Assembly: GCF_021018895.1 (NCBI RefSeq)
Contig: NC_079367.1
Coordinates: 30,748,288 to 30,812,287 of the forward strand
Direction of reading: 5' to 3'
DNA length: 64,000 bases
DNA from: Seriola aureovittata
Lineage: Eukaryota; Chordata; Actinopteri; Carangiformes; Carangidae
Below the pieces are notes generated by a model. It worked only from the letters and a program-made list of their open reading frames with translations, was not told where the DNA came from and made no database searches. This document shows positions 56,720 through 64,000 of the stretch, piece by piece (positions within the stretch are counted from its first letter, which is position 1; each line of letters begins with the position of its first letter). The position numbers and the translations under genes were made by a program.

Positions 56720-57299
56720 ACCTCTCTTCCTCTGTCCCTCTCTAGATAAGAGTCATAAACTACAACCTACATTCCAATCCTGGGTAGTGACCAGCAGAAC
56801 TCTCTTCACAGACACAGATCTGAGGAAGAATGTAAAATTAAATATCTAACTGTTCTGTAACTCATGAGATGTTCCTATGTAATAGTTTAATCCCAAACTT
56901 CTATCCCATAGAATGTTTGAAATGTAACATGTAGATTTTTAGACAAGGTCCTTCATGTGACCATACTGTCAGCATCCTTCACACAAGGTAACACACTACA
57001 TGACATCCAGAATGTGCATATTATTATTATTACAGTCGAAGAACTGCTGTGTAATCCATATGTATAGATTATTAGCTTTGGGAAAGGTTTATATTGTTGT
57101 TTGATCAATTAACCACTTGTATTATGATTAATTCCAGGTTTGAAGGATGTAATATGAAATCAACACTCTTATTACTCCTCTCTGCCGTTATTAGTGCAAG
57201 TAGTTTTATGTTATTCCATTTAATGTTTTGTGGTCATGGTGGAAGACGGATGTGCAAGTTTATAAGTAAACTCTAGATTTAAATTATTCTAAAGTTCAG
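56241..57299. other. Intergenic DNA with CA microsatellite
   Basis: Apart from the CA tract at 56658-56717, no gene or named element. Confidence 0.45.
56658..56717 (+). repeat. (CA)n microsatellite
   Basis: About 30 CA units with one CG interruption. Confidence 0.93.
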
Positions 57300-58600
57300 T
57301 GGAAAATTACTCTCTTCTCCAAGTGGAAACACAGGGGAAGATGGGTGACGCCCCTGAAACATGCGCCAGCCCCCAGGGGATAAAACAGTCGTGATCAATT
57401 CACACATTGGTCAGAAGCCCCGAAAACCAGGTCAGATGTCAGTCACAAAGTCTGAAAATCAGTTCAGAAGAGAACCAGAAGAGAAAGAAAAGTCAGAGAA
57501 ATCCAGATGACAAGAAGATGCGCAAAGTGAGAAACGATGCAGAAACTAGAAGCTGAGATCTTTGCTCAAAGCTCAGAGTCCCGGCTCTGTAGCCATGGAA
57601 ACTCTTAGCTCTAAGCTGCTCGCCACAAACTCATGGCTCTTAGTCATTTTTGCACTTTTCGCGTCTTTTATTTTTCTTTGCCACAAGCTCCAAGTAACAT
57701 GATTTTTATCTACATGCGCAATCTTTTATTTTATAAGCCAAGTCAAGACCAACTGAACCAAAACAAAAGTGCCTCAGAGTCATTTTGTAACTTTTAATTC
57801 ATCATCAAGTTTTCCTTTTTGAAGATTTTCACAACTTTAGAGTTATCTGGTCAACGCCAGTCTCCTCTAAAGTTATCCAACCAAAGTGAAGAGCATTAGA
57901 GTTTATTTCACATCAACCCGCAAGAGACACCAGCAGATAACATCTGCACGACCGCCTGCAGAGAAGCCGAGCAGAAATCAAGAGTTCCCGAGACAGAAAG
58001 TCTCCTGGCAAACTCCACCAGAGCTGAACCGCTGAGACACCGGCAGAATCCGTCATCGTGATAACGGGACACGGCCTCCAGGAGAATCCACCTAGATCCC
58101 GCGTCTCCAGGGTTACCACGGCAACCACAGCCACCTGGGTTCCAGCCGAGGGTCTTTAGCTACAGCACAACTCACAGTAGGCCGTTCTTAACACTCTGCT
58201 CATGACTGGGTTGATGTCGAAATATAGCAATATTTAATCATCAGACCTAATTGGTAGATGTAGCATCATTAGCTGTATAGCCATAGTCTCTCCCACCATT
58301 GCCAACTCATCACACTGCTCATTTCATTATTATTTTCATCTTTAGGATTATTACATGTTGCATTTGCTCTGTAGATAGTAGTTTAGTTAAATAAATTCCT
58401 TTATTTACACCCAGTTGTTGTCCTGTTCTATTGTTTTGACGTAGAGACTGGAGATCCATTGAATCGAGAAGTCATGGCTTCCGATATGAGAGTGATAAAT
58501 TTGGCAATGAAGTAATTCATTGTTGTCCTCCTAGAGGACTGGTGCCCCATTTCAACGAGAGTAAATCCTAAAATATGGCTTAATGCTACAATAGACATGA
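57300..58600 (+). other. Unclassified block, possibly LTR-derived
   Basis: Composition differs from its surroundings: a CCCCAGGGGATAAAACAG stretch near 57375, a C/G-richer stretch at 57920-58170, an AATAAA at 58390-58395 and a TGGTGCCCC word near 58540 that could be the start of a primer-binding site. These could belong to a long LTR, but I see no ends, no target duplication and no coding domain. Low confidence. Confidence 0.25.
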
Positions 58601-60824
58601 ACTGAAACCAGTGGCTGCCTGAACAGAAGGAAAAAGACTATTAAACAGAATTCCGAGTACTTGAGGTAAAGAGTGTCTCTGTTATAAACTCTTAAACTGA
58701 GGTGTTGTCCTCTCTGTACTGACCCTCTCTGTCCATTTCAAACCTATTGTAATGTTTCAGGATATATAGGCGTTGATGGGGCGTTGAGTCGTTTTTTTCT
58801 TCCTTAATCCTTCTGTTAATTCCTGAAAAGTGCAGCTTTGTGTGAAAGCTGATCGTTTGGTTTCATTGAGGGAGATTAAATCAGCTGGTTAACCTCAAAG
58901 TCTGAGAGACATGTTCACACAGCACAGCTTCCACTGTCTGGAGAAAACACAGAGGAAGTCAGCTGATGGACACCATGAGGATGATTTTCCTTTCCAGGAG
59001 ATGAAGCACAAACCATCTGATCTTTATGTTCAACACAGCTGTTTCTGTCTCAGCCATGTTTCCTTATCTCTCCTGATCTTTGCCTGAACTTAACCACACC
59101 AAAGAGATGACAGAGGAGAAGACAGTCAAGTGGGCTGTTTCTGACCCTCTACTGATAACAACGTATTCTCATGAAATGGTTCCTATGATATCTTATGATA
59201 TCTCTAATCGTATTTCATGCATGATATATTAATGTACAGAAACACAAGTGATCAAGTGCGCCTGCAGTGAGAGCCTCAAGCAAAATGCTGCTTATCCTTT
59301 TATTCTCAGTGGAAAATGAGATATTTGAAGACAGCTACACCATTAAAATATATTTTGATAACATCTATAGTGAGAAATGTGCATTTTTTTTTTTTTTTTT
59401 TTTCAAAGACAATGGAGCTGTCTCTTTGTGTTTGTTTGTCTGATTTTCCAACAAGAAATGTTAACAGTAACTTCATACAGAGGCTTTGGTACAGGGCCCC
59501 CTGATCCTTTTGGCCTTTAGGCCTCTGTGTTCAGCCTCCAGGTTTAAGTAAATGTTACTTTTGTGTCTTTCTCCCCTGGTGTTTGTCCCTTTATTTTTAT
59601 GTCATAGTGTGGTGACAGATCCTGATCCAGTCTCAGAGAAATCCAGCTGTCTTTTGCCCCTGTCAGGCCTCAATATACCAGAATCCACTTTGTGTTTAAA
59701 TGATTTAATCATCTGACCCATTAAGTCAGGAGATATCAGTGTACATCACACATCATCATCTCCCAGGTGTGTATGTTGAGACATTCACCTGTCACTGATA
59801 AGATCCATATCCACATATATTTTTGTGGTCTGCATACATTCTTAAAAATTCTTCATAAAGATGCAAAATCGGATCTTAAAACGTCGTTGAACATTTGTGA
59901 AGCTGAACAGTTTGGGTCTAGGAGCTCCTCAGTGAACCACAGAACCTCCTGATGGTTCTTCAGCTGCAACATCATCAATGTTCATGTGATATAAGAGAAG
60001 TTGAACTCGTCATGAGACGTCCACTGAAATGTTGTGGCTCTCTCATTTAAATTTGAATGGTTAATCATTTGCTGGCACTGATGTTTGGGTTAATATTGTA
60101 GAACATCATTCATGATGGTTGAATATTTTGTATAATAATAATAACCAGAAGCATCAGGGTCATGTTGTGGAGGACCGGGCTCCTGCAGGTTTAGGTCAGA
60201 CAGTACAGTGTATCTGAGGCTCTGTAGGTTTGTTAGAACCTGTTATTTTTCCTCCAACAGAAACCATTGAAACCAAACCACTTCTTCTCTGCTGGATCAG
60301 GTTTCAGTCCTGAAGCTGAGCTTTAATCTCACACTAATCCAGTCCTCCTCTCACTGACCGGCACGCTCCAGAATAATTCTCCCTCATCATCATCATGTCT
60401 TCATCCCTCTGTAGATTACTCAGTTATTTCACTATTTCTCCTCTGTCTGTCATTGTTCAGTGGTCTCAAGTCTTGTACAGGAAGCTGCTCATACCTGCAG
60501 ACTCTTTACATCACAATGTAAATAAACATGAAATATGATTAAATGTAGATGTTTCTGGATCAAATAGTTTCTGATCTTGGTTATAAAGGTAGAAACACTC
60601 TGGTTTAAAATGTTAACTGTATTTAATGAGCAAATTATAACGATAGTGTTAAAATGAAATAAAGAAAGAGGCAAAAAGAGGAGGAGAAATAAATAATCCA
60701 TGAGATACAAAAACAAAATAGGAGGCTTGAAAAAAAAACACTTGAGCTATTAATATAAACTGTAATTAGTCAAAGCTCAGAGCATCATCCATCATTTCCA
60801 GTCACATTTCCTGCTGCTTCTCAC

Positions 60825-60828
<4 letters not shown>
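58601..60828. other. Intergenic DNA
   Basis: Nothing recognised beyond a poly-T run at 59384-59403. Confidence 0.45.

Positions 60829-60869
<41 letters not shown>
60829..60869 (+). repeat. (TG)n microsatellite
   Basis: About 20 uninterrupted TG units. Confidence 0.93.
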
Positions 60870-60872
<3 letters not shown>

Positions 60873-60969
60873 CAGTATAGTATGTATTGTAGGTATACAG
60901 TAAGTGCATTTTTCTGATAATACTTCTGTAATTTTGAGACTGTGCTCCTCTGAAAAATGAGCAGGTTAT

Positions 60970-61458
60970 TATGACCCATAGTTAGGTTTTGTTGGTAGGC
61001 GAAATCTAGTGGTCATAGTAATGATGACAGGAGCGAAGGGAAAAGTGCAGTGACGTAGTATAAAGAAAGACAAAGGCCACGTCAGGAGGAGGTTGTAGTG
61101 GATGGATGAATATGACACAGGACAGCGGTGTTCCATTCCCATGTGAAAGCAATAGTTTATATTGTTTCTATTATCCATGACCATTCATCGTTATTATTGT
61201 AACCATGACAACAAAGATTGTCTGATGTTAAGGAAGTACTTCTTTTAACCCAAATCACCATCTTTTCCTTAACCTAACCAAGTAGTTTATGTTCCTAAAC
61301 CTAATCAAGCCATTACCATTATTATAGTAACCAGGGCAACGTTTGGTACGCCGCTCTTGGTAAGATCGCATGTTTAATATGGTAATCATGACAACCGTGG
61401 TCCGGTATGCATGCCGCCGATATGGGTGCTATTTCAGGAAACACTCCTCTGGGTCATA
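60970..61458 (+). mobile_element. Non-autonomous element with 12-bp terminal inverted repeats, copy B
   Basis: Starts TATGACCCATAG (60970-60981) and ends CTCTGGGTCATA (61447-61458), inverted with one mismatch. The body follows copy A at 29060, for example GTCAGGAGGAGG, ATGGATGAATATGACACAGG and TATTGTTTCTATTATCCATG. It is 489 bp, longer than copy A because of an extra internal segment around 61296-61385. Confidence 0.7.
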
Positions 61459-62133
61459 TTTGAGGGTAGTAACAAACAACCGACATGCTCATATGGACTT
61501 GTTGGTATTTTTACACTGTGTTTACACTGTGTTACTTCTTTGATTCGTCTCAACATAAAGTTAAAACAGAGCTGTCATAAATGAATAAAAGCTGATATTC
61601 AGATAATACCTGAATCTCAGTGTCTTTATTAAGATGTGAGTCTCCCTAATACAAGTCATGTTATACTCACCGCTCTGTTCAGATCACATTCTGTGTCCAC
61701 TCCACTCACGTGTACTTTGTCATGTGTTTGACCATTGATCAGATCTTGTCACACCAGAAGATAAACAGCTGATTTTTGTAGCGAATTCAATTAATCTCAC
61801 TGGAATCATCACAATTATTGAATTAACTCACAGGGATGAAGTGAATATATGCAAAATGTTCTCATCAAGTTCAACCTTAACAAACTTTAACCTGCAAATC
61901 TTTCCTGTTGACTAATAACAAACCATCTTCACAGAGCTGAGCTGAGAGTCCAATATGGAGGACGCTGTTGAAGCTTCAATCTGTGTCAGAGTGGAAACTG
62001 GTCCAAACAGAGACCTGGTTTACACACAGTCAGGAGGCAGGAGGATGTAAGACTAGCCAGCATCACATCAAACGACTTAACAAGTGATTTCAGTATCACA
62101 GACAAGTTTCCAGTAAAATAATCATCAGAGTTT
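61459..62133. other. Intergenic DNA
   Basis: Nothing recognised. Confidence 0.4.
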
Positions 62134-62300
62134 TTCTAGAGTTGTGGTGGACTGCCTTCATCTTGATCGTCTGAGCTGTCTTCAGTTAGTCTTTTTTTTT
62201 TTGTCTTGGCATTCAAATAAATTCCAACATGTTCAATATTATCATAAGTTTTTACTCTTGGCCGATGCCGAAAGTGACATCAATGACTTCTCCAGCACCA
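62134..62300 (+). repeat. Dispersed repeat pair, copy 2
   Basis: Second copy of 56071-56240, same strand, about 6 kb away. Confidence 0.8.
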
Positions 62301-64000
62301 AACACAAAGCAGCGAACCAGCTGATAGTGAGAATGGAGGAGACTCCAGGTAGGCACCAGAATATGAATATTTCAGTGTAAGGCCAGCATTAAATACATGA
62401 GGAGGCAAGGGTAACTGGACACAAGGAAGACAATTTCAAAATAAAACAGGAAATCATAAATAAATTCAAGTTATTTTAGGGGCAGATCATGACAATTATA
62501 GTGTTGAGCTAAAACTTTATTTCCCATCATGCTCCTGGTGGAAGTTTACAGGAAGAAAAAACATTTTCTTCCACTTTTTGATTTCTAACTTATTATTATT
62601 ATTATTATTATTAATAATAATATCATATAATCTCAAAAGAATCTAGTCATGCAAAATCTTATAGCGTTAGACTAAAAACTCTGTGACCTGTGACACGTGG
62701 TCTTTAGATTTGAGAGGTGTCAGACATGGTCTCCATAATACAGTTTTTAATAAACTGTGGAGACTAATAGCTTACTGATTATTACCTGGCCTGTTAGCTT
62801 AGAGAGAGAGAACCCTTACAGATGGCACACACGTTCGCATTACAGTAACCCTTGATGGTGGATGTACCTGACGCTTGGTGCTGGCACAACTGTCATAGCA
62901 ACAACAAAAAATAACAGTTTTCCGCTCAGGTCATAATGAATGACATGTCAGTGAGTGGCCCTGTCTCCTAGAAATTATGATTATATACAACTAAACCGTT
63001 TACTAACAGCAAATATGTTTTGTAGGAAATATAATTGTGACCAGATCATGTTTCTATTGATATCATGAAGAAATGTTTATGAAATTTATGAATCTGACAA
63101 GTCACAAATACATTGACATCAGTACCATATCAGTAAAATATTCACAGATAGTCTGTTTGCTTTCCAACAGAATATCTGATCCCTCAGAACAACACCTTCT
63201 GTAGTGACTCCAGCTTCATGAAACTGGTTCTGTTTGGACTCTCACAGAAGGTTCAGGTCAGGGAAAGATCCTGGTCTGTTTTAATCCAGAACAAATTCAG
63301 ACACAACCTGTTTACATTTAACCCAAACCTCCATCTTTCATTGACCTTAATCAAAGAGCTGTTGTTGTCTGAACCAGTGGTTATGTTGACTGCCTTTCAA
63401 AGTTGGGTGCAGGGATCCTGTTCTGGGGGTCCCCAGCAAAAAGGAGAATATTTTATTTTCATTATAACTCCACTCATAAGTAATACAATGACAGAATGTG
63501 ACTATTTTGGTCATGGTTCAAACACTTTCTGTAATTAAACATTTAAAAGCAAAATACTGATCAGATGAAGGGCCGTGGTTTAATTTATATCAGTTTGGGA
63601 TCCTTGCCGTGGAAACTTTTGAGAACCAATGGTCCAAACCACGGACAGGACTCTGGATTTGACCCTGGTCTTTGATGTCACAGTCGTGTGTTTTCTATTC
63701 CACCATCCACCTCAATCACCTAGTGCTACTAATAAATGTGTTGCTTCATTCATTCAAATAATACACGGCCTCTGAACATGATCCAACATTACTATTTATA
63801 TCATAAGTCAAAGAAACACAGCACAGTTTTATACCTGTGAGTACATAGCATTACTGCATGTTTCATTCAGTGCAGGACTCAGTACAATCAGCCAGTTTAT
63901 CACTAGAAAACAGCAAATCAAACAACATGTGAAGAACAGTCACTCATTCATCTGAAAATAACATTACAAGCTGCCTTTTCCATCCAGCCTCAGAGCTGTA
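62301..64000. other. Right flank, no gene recognised
   Basis: Contains an (ATT)n run near 62593-62620. The 106-codon frame at 63218-63538 has no recognisable domain and no supporting splice context. Confidence 0.4.

Noticed and set aside
63218..63538. 106-codon ORF near the right edge as a host gene
   Set aside because: No domain, no signal peptide, no supporting splice signals or family resemblance.

Overview
The window reads as chromosomal DNA of a teleost fish, most likely a spiny-rayed one. It has long AT-rich introns with consensus splice sites, abundant CA/GT microsatellites, tRNA-derived SINEs, and several non-LTR retrotransposon and small repeat families typical of fish. I see no prokaryotic gene organisation, tRNA or rRNA gene, or CRISPR array.

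One host gene is clear: il1rap, the IL-1 receptor accessory protein, on the + strand from about 6.75 to 44.1 kb. I could join its coding exons with matching splice phases throughout: a start codon split across an intron (AT at 7072-7073, G at 13336), signal peptide, a possible 66-nt cassette exon, three Ig domains in pairs of exons (19758-32024), a transmembrane exon (32379-32522), the first half of the TIR domain (35460-35603), and then two alternative last exons. Terminal exon a (38059-38507) gives a conventional accessory protein of about 631 residues. Terminal exon b (43216-44072) has the same entry phase, encodes a different second half of the TIR domain plus a long tail (about 767 residues in all), and matches the arrangement of the mammalian neuronal isoform IL-1RAcPb. 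The gene is therefore laid out to make two receptors with the same ligand-binding part and different signalling ends.

Left flank (1-6.7 kb): no host gene. It holds a dispersed repeat also found inverted at 29.9 kb, a degraded L2-type LINE tail on the - strand, teleost interspersed repeats, a SINE fragment and a striking inverted repeat at 5.7 kb. A CpG-rich stretch at 6.73-7.07 kb is the likely promoter and 5' UTR.

Introns carry several minisatellites: a 21-bp family at 29.7 kb, one of about 33 bp at 31.0-31.5 kb, and a 1.15-kb array that starts right after the donor of the first TIR exon. A (CATC)n tract lies just upstream of the acceptor of terminal exon a.

Right flank (44.1-64 kb): no host gene recognised. 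A run of CACGTG boxes lies 0.5 kb after terminal exon b. At 48.08-52.46 kb sits an apparently full-length but inactivated non-LTR retrotransposon of the restriction-like-endonuclease type, in reverse orientation between 54-bp direct repeats. The rest holds a complete SINE, a terminal-inverted-repeat element, a dispersed repeat pair and microsatellites.
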